DNA of 64,000 nucleotides from NCBI GenBank assembly GCA_001953215.1, contig CP019169.1, positions 744,001 through 808,000 of the forward strand, read 5' to 3'. Each line of letters opens with the position of its first letter. The stretch's first letter is position 1. The notes beneath the pieces are model-generated. The model had not been told where the DNA came from. It did not search any database and saw only the letters and a program-made list of their open reading frames with translations. Of the stretch, positions 51,083 to 64,000 are shown one piece after another. The stretch comes from Betaproteobacteria bacterium GR16-43. GTDB taxonomy: Bacteria > Pseudomonadota > Gammaproteobacteria > Burkholderiales > Usitatibacteraceae. The translations under genes were made by a program, and so were the position numbers.

Positions 51083-51230
51083 AGGGACACAGATAAACAC
51101 AGATGAACACAGATAACCTCGGTTGGGTATGAACGAGAGCGTGGGGCTATCGTCGTAGAATTCACCTGCCGCGCACTTGAAAACCAGATTTGCCCTTATC
51201 TGTGTTCATCTGTGTTTATCTGTGTCCCCT
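51083..51230. repeat. Empty inverted-repeat pair, TCTGTGTTTATC type
   Basis: Left arm GGGACACAGATAAACACAGA continues through TGAACACAGATAA; the right arm at 51198-51230 is its exact complement. About 80 bp without any gene lie between. The arms equal those of 59752-59882 in sequence. The whole spacer 51078-51260 has no other gene. The pair may be the relic or passive form of a unit like the GxxExxY element. Confidence 0.85.
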
Positions 51231-51260
51231 GCCTTTGACTTTGACTTTGCCTTAGGTCTC

Positions 51261-53276
51261 ATGCCCAACCGCCTCGCCCACGAAACCAGCCCCTACCTCC
51301 AGCAGCACGCGGACAATCCGGTCGATTGGTACCCGTGGGGCCCGGAGGCGCTCGCGGAGTCGAAGCGCACGGGAAAGCCCATCCTCCTGTCCGTCGGCTA
51401 CTCGGCGTGCCACTGGTGCCACGTGATGGCGCACGAGTCGTTCGAGGACGAGGCCGTCGCGAAGGTGATGAACGAGCTCTTCGTGAACATCAAGGTGGAC
51501 CGCGAGGAACGCCCGGACATCGACCAGATCTACCAGTCGGCGCAGGCGATGCTCACGCAGAGGAACGGCGGCTGGCCGCTCACGATGTTCCTCACGCCCG
51601 ACCAGATGCCGTTCCACGGCGGCACGTACTTCCCGAAGACGGCGCGCTACGGGCTGCCGGGTTTTCCCGACCTGTTGAAGCGCGTGCGCGAGTTCCACGA
51701 CCAGGGCGGCGACGAAATCCGCGAGCAGAACGCGCAACTGCTCGCGGCCCTCGGCCGCGCGAACCCGAAGAGCGGCGCGCATGTGGCCGCGCTCGACCGC
51801 GCGCCGCTCGACGCGGCGTACGCCTTCCTGCGCCAGACCTTCGACAGCGAACACGGCGGCTTCGGCGGCGCGCCCAAGTTCCCGCACCCCGATTCGATCG
51901 AGTTCCTGCTGCGGCATTTCGCCGCGAATGGCGACGCGGAGGCGCTCGGCATGGCGGCGATCAGCCTCGCCAAGATGGCCGAGGGCGGCATCTTCGATCA
52001 TCTCGGCGGCGGCTTCGCGCGCTACAGCGTGGACGACGAGTGGGCCATCCCGCACTTCGAGAAGATGCTCTACGACAACGGCTGGCTCCTGCGCCTCTAC
52101 GCGGATGCGTGGCTGGTGACGAAGGAGCCGCTCTTCGAACGCACCGCGGACGAGACCGCGGCGTGGGTGATGCGCGAGATGCAGTCGCCCGAGGGCGGCT
52201 ACTACTCCTCGCTCGACGCCGACTCGGAAGGCCACGAGGGCAAGTATTACGTGTGGACGCCCGAGAGCGTGAAGGCGCTGCTCACCCCGGAGGAATTCGC
52301 GATCGTCTCGCCGCACTTCGGGCTCGACCGGCCCGCCAATTTCGAAGGCAAGGAGTGGCACTTCGTCGTCGCGAAGCCGCTCGAGGCCGTCGCCGAATCG
52401 GTCGGGTTGCCGCTCGCGGGGGCCGAGGATCTCCTCGCCTCGGCGCGCGCGAAACTCTTCGTCGCTCGCGAGCGGCGCGTGCGGCCCGGGCGCGACGAGA
52501 AGATCCTCGTGTCGTGGAACGCGCTGATGATCGGCGGCATGGCGCGTGCCGCGCGGGCCTTCGGCAAGCCCGAATGGCTCGCCTCGGCGCGGAAGGCCCT
52601 CGAGTTCGTCCGCGAGCGCATGTGGAAAAACGAGCGCCTGCTCGCCACGTACAAGGACGGCCGCGCCCATCTCGACGCCTACCTCGACGACCACGCCTTC
52701 CTGCTCGCGGCCCTGCTCGAGGTGATGCAGGCCGGCTTCGAGGCGAAGGACCTGGCGTGGGCCGAAGCGCTGGGCGACGTGCTGCTCGAAGAGTTCCAGG
52801 ACGAGAAGGACGGCGGTTTCTTCTTCACGGCGCATGGGCACGAGCCGCTTATCCACCGGCCGAAGCCGGGGCACGACAACGCAACACCTTCGGGCAACGG
52901 GGTCGCGGCGCTCGCGCTCACGCGCCTGGCCTACCTCACCGGCGAGATGCGCTTCCGCGAGGCGGCCGAACGCACCCTGGCCCTCTACGCACCGGCGATG
53001 GCGCGCCACCCCGCGGGCTTCGGAAGCCTGCTCGCCACCCTCGAAGAGACGCTCGTGCCCCCGCGGCTCGTGAAGGTCGCGGGTCCCGCGGCGTCGCTCG
53101 AGCCCTGGCGCGCGCTCCTCGACGGGGCCTACCTGCCGACGACGGTGGCGATCGCGCAGCCGGGAAGCGCGCCCGTCAACGCATTGGTGTGCGAAGGCGT
53201 TACCTGCCTGCCACCGATCCACACGCCGTCCGCATTGCGGGAAACGCTGAAAATCCACACAATGCCCGCTTCGTAA
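51261..53276 (+). CDS. YyaL/SSP411-type thioredoxin-domain protein, 671 aa
   Basis: The N-terminal thioredoxin-like domain (about residues 1-165) starts [25 protein letters not shown] and carries the atypical motif CHWC at 53-56 ([16 protein letters not shown]). A long (alpha/alpha)6-type domain of the N-acylglucosamine 2-epimerase kind follows, as in human SPATA20/SSP411. The function is unsettled. Cytoplasmic. Starts just after an empty inverted-repeat pair. Confidence 0.93.
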   Translation: MPNRLAHETSPYLQQHADNPVDWYPWGPEALAESKRTGKPILLSVGYSACHWCHVMAHESFEDEAVAKVMNELFVNIKVDREERPDIDQIYQSAQAMLTQRNGGWPLTMFLTPDQMPFHGGTYFPKTARYGLPGFPDLLKRVREFHDQGGDEIREQNAQLLAALGRANPKSGAHVAALDRAPLDAAYAFLRQTFDSEHGGFGGAPKFPHPDSIEFLLRHFAANGDAEALGMAAISLAKMAEGGIFDHLGGGFARYSVDDEWAIPHFEKMLYDNGWLLRLYADAWLVTKEPLFERTADETAAWVMREMQSPEGGYYSSLDADSEGHEGKYYVWTPESVKALLTPEEFAIVSPHFGLDRPANFEGKEWHFVVAKPLEAVAESVGLPLAGAEDLLASARAKLFVARERRVRPGRDEKILVSWNALMIGGMARAARAFGKPEWLASARKALEFVRERMWKNERLLATYKDGRAHLDAYLDDHAFLLAALLEVMQAGFEAKDLAWAEALGDVLLEEFQDEKDGGFFFTAHGHEPLIHRPKPGHDNATPSGNGVAALALTRLAYLTGEMRFREAAERTLALYAPAMARHPAGFGSLLATLEETLVPPRLVKVAGPAASLEPWRALLDGAYLPTTVAIAQPGSAPVNALVCEGVTCLPPIHTPSALRETLKIHTMPAS

Positions 53277-53305
53277 CGCGCTTCATTTTCGGGAGTTTGC
53301 CAACC

Positions 53306-53614
53306 ATGAAGACCCAAGCCCTCCTCCTCGCCATGGGCATCGCCGTTGCCGCGGCGCCCGCCCTCGCCAACGAGGAACTCGCCAAGAAGAACGCGTGCAC
53401 GGCGTGCCACGCCGTCGACAGGAAGCTGGTCGGTCCGGCCTACAAGGACGTCGCGAAGAAGTACGCGGGCGACGCCACCGCCGAAGCCAAGCTGATCGAG
53501 AAGGTGAAGAAGGGCGGCTCGGGCGTCTGGGGCCCGGTCATGATGCCGCCCAATGGCGCCGTGAAGGACGAGGATGTGAAGACCCTCGTGAAGTGGATCC
53601 TGGCGCTGAAATGA
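53306..53614 (+). CDS. Class I c-type cytochrome, 102 aa
   Basis: Signal peptide (residues 1-21) followed by one haem-binding site CTACH (31-35) and a distal Met region (GPVMMPPN). The size and TACHAVDRKLVGPAY pattern place it with cytochrome c551/c5-type soluble periplasmic electron carriers. Its stop codon overlaps the start of the first liv receptor (ATGA), although no functional link is obvious. Confidence 0.94.
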   Translation: MKTQALLLAMGIAVAAAPALANEELAKKNACTACHAVDRKLVGPAYKDVAKKYAGDATAEAKLIEKVKKGGSGVWGPVMMPPNGAVKDEDVKTLVKWILALK

Positions 53615-54855
53615 CGCGTCATTCCCGCGAACGCGGGAATCCAGGCTGCAAAATCGGGGTCAGGGTAGAAATAAGTGCTGCGCAACGCGCGGCATTTATT
53701 TCTACCCTGACCCCGATTTTGTTTGTCCTCGCCGCCTGCGGCAAGACGGAACCCCCGCCCCCGCAAGCGCCCGGCACCGTCACCGTCCTCATCGCCCACG
53801 CGGGCCCGCTCACGGGCTCCATCGCCCACCAGGGCAAGGATGACGAAAACGGCGTGGCGCTCGCCCTCGAACAGGCCAACGCGAAGAAGCCGGTGATCGG
53901 CGGCAAGCCGGTCGTCTTCAAGCTCCTCTCCGAGGACGACCAGGGCGACCCGAAGCTGGGCACCCTCGTGGCGCAGAAGTTCGTCGATGCGAAGGTCGCC
54001 GCGGTGATCGGGCACCTGAATTCCGGCGTCACCATCCCCGCCTCCGAGATCTACGCCAAGGCGGGCATCCCCGTGATCTCCGGTTCGGCCACCAATCCGG
54101 ACCTCACGGAACGCAAGTTGAATGGCGTCTTCCGCACCGTCGGGCGCGACGACCAGCAGGGGCCCGCCATCGCCGCGTACATCTCGGGCGAGCTGAAGGC
54201 GAAGACGGTCGCGATCGTCGACGACAAGACCTCCTACGGCGAGGGCCTCGCCACCGAAGTCGAGAAGTCGCTGCGCAAGTCCGGCGTCACGCTGGTCGGC
54301 CGCGAGCGCACCACCGACAAGGAAACCGATTTCAAGGCGATCCTCACGCGCATGAAGAGCCGCAACCCCGACGTGGTCTTCCACGGCGGCATGGACGCGA
54401 CCGGCGGACTCATGCTGAAGCAGGCGCGCGAGCTCGGCATGAAGTCGGTCTTCGCGTTCGGCGACGGCGCCTGTACCGAGGAGATGGCGATGCTCGCCGG
54501 TCCCGCCGGAGAAGGCCTTGCTTGCTCGCAGGCGGGGCTGCCTGCCGAAGCGGCGAGCAAGGAGTTCCTCGAGGCCTTCACGAAGAAGTACGGCCCCACG
54601 AAGCTCTATGCGCCGTTCTTCTACGACGCGACCAACGTCGTGCTCGAGGCGATGAAGAAAGCCGATTCCGTGGACCCCGCGCGCTTCGTCCCGGAGATGT
54701 ACAAGGTCTCGCTCTCCGGGGCCACCGGCAAGCTCGAGTTCGACGCGAAAGGCGACCGCAAGGACGCCGAAATGACCATCTTCCGCATGCAGGGTGGCAA
54801 GATCGTCCCCGTCGCCGTGGTGAAGGCCGGAGTTTCAACGCCTTTTACCCGGTAG
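53611..54855 (+). CDS. Branched-chain amino-acid ABC transporter receptor LivJ1 (N-terminus rebuilt by repeats), 414 aa
   Basis: Periplasmic type-1 receptor: AHAGPLTGSIAHQGKDDENG, HLNSGVTIPASEIYAKAGI, FRTVGRDDQQGPAIAAYI and the C-terminal MTIFRMQGGKIVPV. Close paralogue of the next gene. Its lipobox LAAC precedes GK at residues 40-43, but residues 4-12 come from a short palindromic repeat and residues about 14-37 from a GGGGTCAG-type element (VEISAAQRAAFISTLTPILF). The hydrophobic core of the signal is thus repeat-derived. Start overlaps the cytochrome stop (ATGA). Confidence 0.9.
   Translation: MTRHSRERGNPGCKIGVRVEISAAQRAAFISTLTPILFVLAACGKTEPPPPQAPGTVTVLIAHAGPLTGSIAHQGKDDENGVALALEQANAKKPVIGGKPVVFKLLSEDDQGDPKLGTLVAQKFVDAKVAAVIGHLNSGVTIPASEIYAKAGIPVISGSATNPDLTERKLNGVFRTVGRDDQQGPAIAAYISGELKAKTVAIVDDKTSYGEGLATEVEKSLRKSGVTLVGRERTTDKETDFKAILTRMKSRNPDVVFHGGMDATGGLMLKQARELGMKSVFAFGDGACTEEMAMLAGPAGEGLACSQAGLPAEAASKEFLEAFTKKYGPTKLYAPFFYDATNVVLEAMKKADSVDPARFVPEMYKVSLSGATGKLEFDAKGDRKDAEMTIFRMQGGKIVPVAVVKAGVSTPFTR
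53621..53645. repeat. Short palindromic repeat (CCCGCGAACGCGGG type)
   Basis: ATTCCCGCGAACGCGGGAAT is of the same class as the 11143 repeat. It lies within the first codons of the first liv receptor gene and encodes about residues 4-12 (HSRERGNPG). Confidence 0.85.
53649..53721. repeat. GGGGTCAG-type palindromic element, 73 bp, inside a gene
   Basis: Arms CAAAATCGGGGTCAGGGTAG and complement with an inner loop like that of 47150-47236. Unlike others it sits in coding sequence and encodes most of the LivJ1 signal peptide. Confidence 0.92.
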
Positions 54856-54858
54856 GGC

Positions 54859-54864
54859 TATAAT
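54859..54864 (+). promoter_or_regulatory. -10 element before second liv receptor
   Basis: Perfect TATAAT (after GGC, before TCCGG), four bases beyond the LivJ1 stop codon and about 60 bases before the next ATG. The -35 is weak. Suggests that the second receptor and later genes have their own promoter. Confidence 0.5.
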
Positions 54865-54926
54865 TCCGGCCTGCATTTCTTGGCCTCACGTCCCCCGTTT
54901 CGACCCAATCCATTCAGGAGAGCTCC

Positions 54927-56246
54927 ATGAATTCGTCGTTCAAGCTGGCCCTCGCCGTTGCCGCCGCGCTCGCGGTCGCATCGTGCGGCAAGAAAGAAGA
55001 AGCTCCGGCCCCGAAAGCCGCCGAAGCCAAGCCGGCCGCACCCGCCGGCGTGACCGTGACGATCGCCCACGCGGGCCCGCTCACCGGCTCCATCGCCCAC
55101 CTCGGCAAGGATGACGAGAACGGCGTGGCCCTGGCGGTCGAGAACGCCAACAAGGCCGGCATCAAGATCGGCGGCCAGCCCGTCACCTTCAAGATGGTGA
55201 GCGAGGACGACCAGGCCGACCCGAAAGTCGGCACCACCGTCGCGCAGAAGCTCGTGGACGCGAAGGTCGCCGCCGTCGTGGGCCACCTGAACTCCGGCGT
55301 CACGATCCCGGCTTCCGAGATCTACGCCAAGGCCGGCATCCCGGTGATCTCCGGCTCCGCCACGAACCCGACCCTGACCGAGCGCGGCCTGAAGAACGTG
55401 TTCCGCACCGTCGGCCGCGACGACCAGCAGGGCCCGGCCATCGCCGCCTACATCGCGGGCGAACTGAAGGGCAAGAAGGTCGCGATCATCGACGACAAGA
55501 CCGCGTACGGCGAAGGCATCGCCAACGAAGTCGAGAAGACGCTGAAAGCCGCGAAGGTCAACATCGTCGCGCGCGAGCGTACGACCGACAAGGAAACCGA
55601 CTTCAAGGCCATCCTGACCAAGATCAAGGGCAAGAGCCCCGACGTCGTCTTCCACGGCGGCATGGACGCCACCGGCGGCCCGCTGCTGAAGCAGGCACGG
55701 GAACTGGGCATCAAGGCCGTGTTCGCGTTCGGCGATGGTGCATGCACGAACGAGATGAGCAAGCTGGCCGGCCCCGCGTCGGAAGGCATGGCGTGCTCGC
55801 AGGCCGGCCTGCCCGCCGAAGCGGCGAGCAAGGAGTTCAAGGACCAGTTCACCGCGAAGTACGGCGAGATCAAGCAGTACGCCCCGTATTTCTATGACGG
55901 CGCCTGGGCCATGATCGAGGCGATGAAGAAGGCGGATTCCACGGATCCCGCCAAGTTCGTCCCGGTGATCAGCCAGGTGAGCTTCACGGGTTCGACCGGC
56001 AAGGTCGAGTTCGATGCCAAGGGCGACCGCAAGGACGCGGAAATGACGATCTTCCGCATGGGCAAGGACGGCAAGATCGCCCCGGTGGCGATCGTGAAGA
56101 ACGGCGTCTCGGCTCCGTTCTCCGCGGCTCCGGCTCCGGCTGCCGCCGCTCCGGCCGCCGCTGCCCCGGCTGCTGCGGCCCCGGCCGCGGCTCCGAAGGC
56201 CGAAGCCAAGAAGGAAGAGCCCAAGAAAGACGAGAAGAAGAAATAA
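54927..56246 (+). CDS. Branched-chain amino-acid ABC transporter receptor LivJ2, 439 aa
   Basis: Type-1 receptor lipoprotein with Cys20 in the lipobox VASC before GKKEEAPAP. The core (residues about 40-400) has all motifs of the paralogue. An added C-terminal tail of about 40 residues is Ala/Pro-rich (AAPAPAAAAPAAAAPAAAAP) then Lys/Glu-rich and ends EPKKDEKKK. Such tails may tether the receptor to the cell wall or permease. Ribosome binding site AGGAG. Followed by a hairpin and livH. Confidence 0.93.
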   Translation: MNSSFKLALAVAAALAVASCGKKEEAPAPKAAEAKPAAPAGVTVTIAHAGPLTGSIAHLGKDDENGVALAVENANKAGIKIGGQPVTFKMVSEDDQADPKVGTTVAQKLVDAKVAAVVGHLNSGVTIPASEIYAKAGIPVISGSATNPTLTERGLKNVFRTVGRDDQQGPAIAAYIAGELKGKKVAIIDDKTAYGEGIANEVEKTLKAAKVNIVARERTTDKETDFKAILTKIKGKSPDVVFHGGMDATGGPLLKQARELGIKAVFAFGDGACTNEMSKLAGPASEGMACSQAGLPAEAASKEFKDQFTAKYGEIKQYAPYFYDGAWAMIEAMKKADSTDPAKFVPVISQVSFTGSTGKVEFDAKGDRKDAEMTIFRMGKDGKIAPVAIVKNGVSAPFSAAPAPAAAAPAAAAPAAAAPAAAPKAEAKKEEPKKDEKKK

Positions 56247-56263
56247 GTCGTCTTTAAAGGCAC

Positions 56264-56298
56264 AATGGAACGGCACCGGAAACGGTGCCGTTTCCATT
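56264..56298 (+). terminator. Strong hairpin between receptor and permease genes
   Basis: AATGGAACGGCACC, GGAAAC, GGTGCCGTTTCCATT: a 14-15 bp stem with one bulge. No long T run follows, so it more likely limits read-through or protects the receptor mRNA 3' end, giving more receptor than permease. Confidence 0.7.
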
Positions 56299-56316
56299 TG
56301 GGCCGGGGGGCACTCA

Positions 56317-57315
56317 CTGGATATCTTTCTTCAGCAGGTCATCAACGGCCTCACGCTGGGCTGCGTCTACGCAGTCGTGGCGCTGGGCTATACGATGGTC
56401 TACGGCATCATCCAGCTCATCAACTTCGCCCACGGCGAAGTGGTGATGATCGGCTGCATGACGGCCTTCTCCGTGATCGTGGCGCTCGCCGGCAGCGGCA
56501 TGCCGCCGCTCGTGATCGTGGGCCTGGGCATCCTCGCCGCCGTGCCGGTGTGCATGGCCGTGGGCTACATCGTGGAGCGCGTTGCCTACCGGCCGCTGCG
56601 CCACGCGCCTCGCCTGGCGCCGTTGATCACCGCGATCGGCGTCTCGATCATCCTGCAGCACCTCGCTCTCCTGGTGTGGAGCCGCAACGTGATCGCCTTC
56701 CCGCAGATTATCGAGCTGAAGCTCTTCCACCTCGGCAGCTCCGACAACAGCGCGGCGATCTCGAACGTGCAGATCGCGATCATCCTGGTGTCGGTCGCGA
56801 TGATGGCCGGGCTCCTCGCGCTGGTCTACAAGACGAAGATCGGCATCGCGATGCGCGCCACGTCGCAGAACCCGCTGGTTGCGGGGTTGATGGGCATCAA
56901 CATCAACAACGTGATCTCGTTCACGTTCGTGATCGGCGCCGCGCTCGGGGCCACCGCCGGCGTGATGGTCGGGTCCTACTACGGCATCGCGCACTACCAG
57001 ATGGGATTCCTGCTGGGACTCAAGGCCTTCAGCGCCGCGGTGCTGGGCGGCATCGGCAACCTCGCGGGCGCGGTGCTCGGTGGAATTCTCATGGGATTGA
57101 TCGAGTCGCTCGGCGCGGGTTACGTGGGCGATGCGACCAATGTGTGCTTCCTCAACCAGTTCCTTCCCGGGTTCAACGACGTGTGCCTCGCGAGCCCGGA
57201 ATCGAGCCTGTTCGGTTCCAACTACAAGGACGTCTACGCGTTCATCGTGTTGATCCTCGTGCTGGTGTTCCGTCCGTCGGGTTTGCTTGGCGAACGTGTC
57301 GGCGATCGGGCGTAA
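56317..57315 (+). CDS. livH: Branched-chain amino-acid ABC permease LivH
   Basis: Inner-membrane subunit with eight TM segments. Family motifs are LGYTMVYGIIQLINFAHGEV, LVAGLMGININNVISFTF and GGIGNLAGAVLGGILMGLIE. A GTG at 56377 is internal to TM1. The full conserved beginning DIFLQQVINGLTLGCVYAVV needs a start at CTG (56317), which has GGGGGG seven bases before it and no ATG, GTG or TTG in frame upstream. This gives 332 aa, close to the typical length. Confidence 0.93.
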   Translation: MDIFLQQVINGLTLGCVYAVVALGYTMVYGIIQLINFAHGEVVMIGCMTAFSVIVALAGSGMPPLVIVGLGILAAVPVCMAVGYIVERVAYRPLRHAPRLAPLITAIGVSIILQHLALLVWSRNVIAFPQIIELKLFHLGSSDNSAAISNVQIAIILVSVAMMAGLLALVYKTKIGIAMRATSQNPLVAGLMGININNVISFTFVIGAALGATAGVMVGSYYGIAHYQMGFLLGLKAFSAAVLGGIGNLAGAVLGGILMGLIESLGAGYVGDATNVCFLNQFLPGFNDVCLASPESSLFGSNYKDVYAFIVLILVLVFRPSGLLGERVGDRA

Positions 57316-57365
57316 TGATGCGTTATCCCCTTCATGGAAACGTCCTCTCCCGCGCAGGCGTTGTT

Positions 57366-57828
57366 GGAAACGCCGATCCCCGCCGATTTGCCGCGGATCT
57401 CCGCAGATGTAGATCGGGAGCATGTAAATCGGATGACGCACTCGATCATCGGAGCTGCGCAAACGGTGAGTACGAAGCTAGGACAAGGCTTTCTGGAGAA
57501 GGTGTACGAGAATGCGCTGGGCTTGGAGCTTCGCAAAGCTGGGCTGACCGTCGAACATCAACGCCCCGTTGCAGTGACGTACGACGGAGTCGTCGTTGGG
57601 GACTACCTGCCGGATCTGATCGTCGAAAACGAGGTCGTCGTCGAAGTGAAGACCGTAGATTTCCTCGAACGCGCGCACCGATTGCAGTGCGTCAACTATC
57701 TTCGCGCGACGGGGTTTCGTGTCTGCCTCCTCTTGAATTTCGGCACGCGCCGACTCGAAGTGCGACGTCTTGTCATGAGATTTTGATCCGCGGAGATCTG
57801 CGGAAAATCTGCGGAGATCGGCGTTTCC
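57366..57828. mobile_element. Inverted-repeat-flanked GxxExxY unit inserted in the liv operon
   Basis: Left flank 57366-57409 (GGAAACGCCGATCCCCGCCG continuing to CGCAGATG) and right flank 57785-57828 (complement) form an imperfect inverted repeat of about 44 bp. The GxxExxY-type nuclease-fold gene lies between. The unit sits between livH and livM, genes that are normally contiguous, so it looks like an insertion. No target-site duplication can be shown. Confidence 0.6.
57433..57786 (+). CDS. GxxExxY protein (PDDEXK-fold nuclease-like), 117 aa
   Basis: The family motif is GFLEKVYENAL (GxxExxY) near residue 19, followed by KAGLTVEHQRPVAV, the PDDEXK-like acidic core GDYLPDLIVENEVVVEVKTV and LNYLRATGF-like helix (QCVNYLRATGFRVCLLLNFG). 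Function unproven; PDDEXK folds are often nucleases. The ATG at 57433 starts the conserved domain; an ATG at 57334 would add residues translated through the left inverted repeat. Unrelated to amino-acid transport. Confidence 0.9.
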   Translation: MTHSIIGAAQTVSTKLGQGFLEKVYENALGLELRKAGLTVEHQRPVAVTYDGVVVGDYLPDLIVENEVVVEVKTVDFLERAHRLQCVNYLRATGFRVCLLLNFGTRRLEVRRLVMRF

Positions 57829-57844
57829 AAGTGCGGTCACTCAC

Positions 57845-58929
57845 ATGACGCTCGTCGACACGATCAAGAAGCATCCCCAAGCCCGCTGGATCGGCATGGC
57901 ACTGATCGCCATTGCGTTGCTGGCGCTTCCGTTCGTGCTGGTGCAGGTCGGCACGGCGTGGGTGCGCATCACCAACCTGGCCCTCCTGTTCGTGCTGCTG
58001 TCGCTCGGGCTGAACATCGTCGTGGGCTTCGCGGGCCTGCTCGACCTCGGCTACATCGCCTTCTATGCCGTCGGGGCCTACGTCTACGCGCTCCTCGCCT
58101 CGCCGCACTTCAACATCCACTGGCCCTGGTGGGCGATCCTGCCCCTTGGCGCTGCCGTGGCGTGTTTCTTCGGCGTGATCCTCGGCACGCCCACGTTGAA
58201 GTTGCGCGGCGACTACCTCGCCATCGTGACGCTGGGCTTCGGGGAGATCATCCGGATTTTCCTCAACAACCTGTCGGAGCCGTTCAACCTCACCAACGGC
58301 CCGAAGGGCATCAGCACGATCGACCCGATCAACTTCTTCGGCATCAGCTTCGGCAATACCAGCACGCTGGGACCACTGCAGTTCAACGAAGCGACGAAGT
58401 ACTACTTCTTCCTGCTCGCGGTCCTCATGCTGGTGATCGTCGTGAACCTGCGCCTGCAGGATTCGCGCATCGGCCGCGCCTGGGAGGCCATCCGCGAGGA
58501 CGAGGTGGCCGCGCGCGCGATGGGCATCAACACCACGCGCATGAAGCTGCTCGCCTTCGCGATGGGCGCTTCGTTCGGCGGCATCTCGGGCGCCATCTTC
58601 TCCTCGATCCAGGGCTTCATCAGCCCCGAGAGCTTCGTGCTGAACGAGAGCGTGATGGTGCTCGCCATGGTGGTGCTGGGCGGCATGGGCAACATCTGGG
58701 GCGTGATCCTCGGCGCGATCCTGCTGTCGTTCGTGCCCGAGATCCTGCGCTACACCGTCGAGCCCGCGCAGCGCATGCTCTTCGGCCGCTCGATCATCGA
58801 CCCCGAAGTGATCCGCATGCTGCTCTTCGGCCTGGCGATGGTCGTCGTCATGCTCGTGCGCCCCGCGGGCCTTTGGCCTTCCGCGGTGCGGCAACGTGAA
58901 TTGGCGCCGGACGACGAGGCCCCAGCCGC

Positions 58930-58933
<4 letters not shown>
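57845..58933 (+). CDS. livM: Branched-chain amino-acid ABC permease LivM
   Basis: Second membrane subunit, 362 aa with ten hydrophobic segments. GFAGLLDLGYIAFYAVGAYV, TPTLKLRGDYLAIVTLGFGE and NTTRMKLLAFAMGASFGGIS are family motifs. The ATG of livG overlaps its stop. It is separated from livH by the GxxExxY unit; the liv order is otherwise canonical. Confidence 0.96.
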
Positions 58934-59733
<800 letters not shown>

Positions 59734-59751
59734 TGGGTACGAAGGGCTATT

Positions 59752-59882
59752 GGACACAGATAAACACAGATGAACACAGATAAAACCTTGGAGTGTGTTC
59801 GTGCCCGGCGCCACGGCATCGAAGCGAGTCATAGAAACCCTTTGAAGGTTTTATCTGTGTTCATCTGTGTTCATCTGTGTCC
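59752..59882. repeat. Empty inverted-repeat pair, TCTGTGTTCATC type, between livG and livF
   Basis: Left arm TGGACACAGATAAACACAGA through GATAAAACCTT and right arm AAGGTTTTATCTGTGTTCAT through GTGTCCCC, with one mismatch, around about 60 bp without a gene. It interrupts two genes that are normally adjacent. Confidence 0.88.
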
Positions 59883-59903
59883 CCTTGCCTTTCCTGACCT
59901 CAC

Positions 59904-60614
<711 letters not shown>

Positions 60615-60688
60615 GTCGTTGCACCTGTAATGCCTTCGAGTGATGCGGCTCATACGGCCGCAGGGGAACCCGGACAACAATAGGACCC

Positions 60689-62497
<1,809 letters not shown>

Positions 62498-62510
62498 GTC
62501 CGCGCGGCAC

Positions 62511-64000
<1,490 letters not shown>

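Noticed and set aside
51252-53258. A 668-codon minus-strand frame opposite the YyaL/SSP411-type gene
   Set aside because: Shadow frame of biased composition; the plus strand carries the CHWC thioredoxin domain.

Overview
The window is about two-thirds G+C, densely coded and made of short operons. The gene content (Bug-type solute receptor, YqjD/YqjE/YqjK set, AtuA-type protein, complete Liv ABC transporter, chromosomal integron) suggests an environmental betaproteobacterium. This rests on gene families only; no rRNA or other phylogenetic marker is present.

Region 1 (1-7123) is a chromosomal integron. An integron integrase gene (6146-7123, +) lies divergent from an array of at least 13 gene cassettes read on the minus strand (50-5457). 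Adjacent cassettes are separated by near-identical attC sites of about 96 bp, and the array runs off the left edge. The attI junction is near 5490. A DUF1801-type gene sits between attI and intI. Most cassettes encode small proteins, many with two or three membrane segments. One cassette is present twice in identical form and another as a diverged pair.

Region 2 (7127-20538) is ordinary chromosome: tautomerase and LysR regulator, a metallo-beta-lactamase-fold protein with two partner genes, fructosamine-kinase-like protein, cystathionine beta-lyase, an oxidoreductase with a SAF-like domain, a five-PAS GGDEF-EAL protein, and an RstAB-like two-component pair.

Region 3 (20702-35641) holds an AI-2E-type permease, an envelope-stress cluster (CsbD, BON, DUF883/YqjD, YqjE, YqjK, glycine-zipper lipoprotein), two response regulators, tRNA-Ala(CGC), a very large secreted Kelch/BACON/GEVED protein, a Cys-rich small-protein operon, lgt, two tandem BON proteins and ilvD.

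Region 4 (35728-53614) has a VOC protein, an M16 peptidase, an AtuA/Bug/aldo-keto-reductase operon, DUF6265 and AraC genes, an MFS permease, OsmC, YbaK, TfoX and DUF1203 proteins, an Ada-AlkA/Ogt/EamA operon, a YyaL/SSP411-type protein and a c-type cytochrome.

Region 5 (53611-64000) is a branched-chain amino-acid ABC transporter locus with two receptor paralogues, permeases LivH and LivM, and ATPases LivG and LivF. It is interrupted by a GxxExxY nuclease-like gene between inverted repeats and by an empty inverted-repeat pair. A sensor kinase and a Ser/Thr kinase fused to a response regulator follow; the latter runs off the right edge.

Across regions 2-5 are about a dozen palindromic elements built on GGGGTCAG. 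They lie mostly between genes, but they also form the stop codon or C-terminus of some genes and, in one receptor gene, much of the signal peptide. A second, CCCGCGAAGGCGGG-like repeat forms part of two signal peptides.
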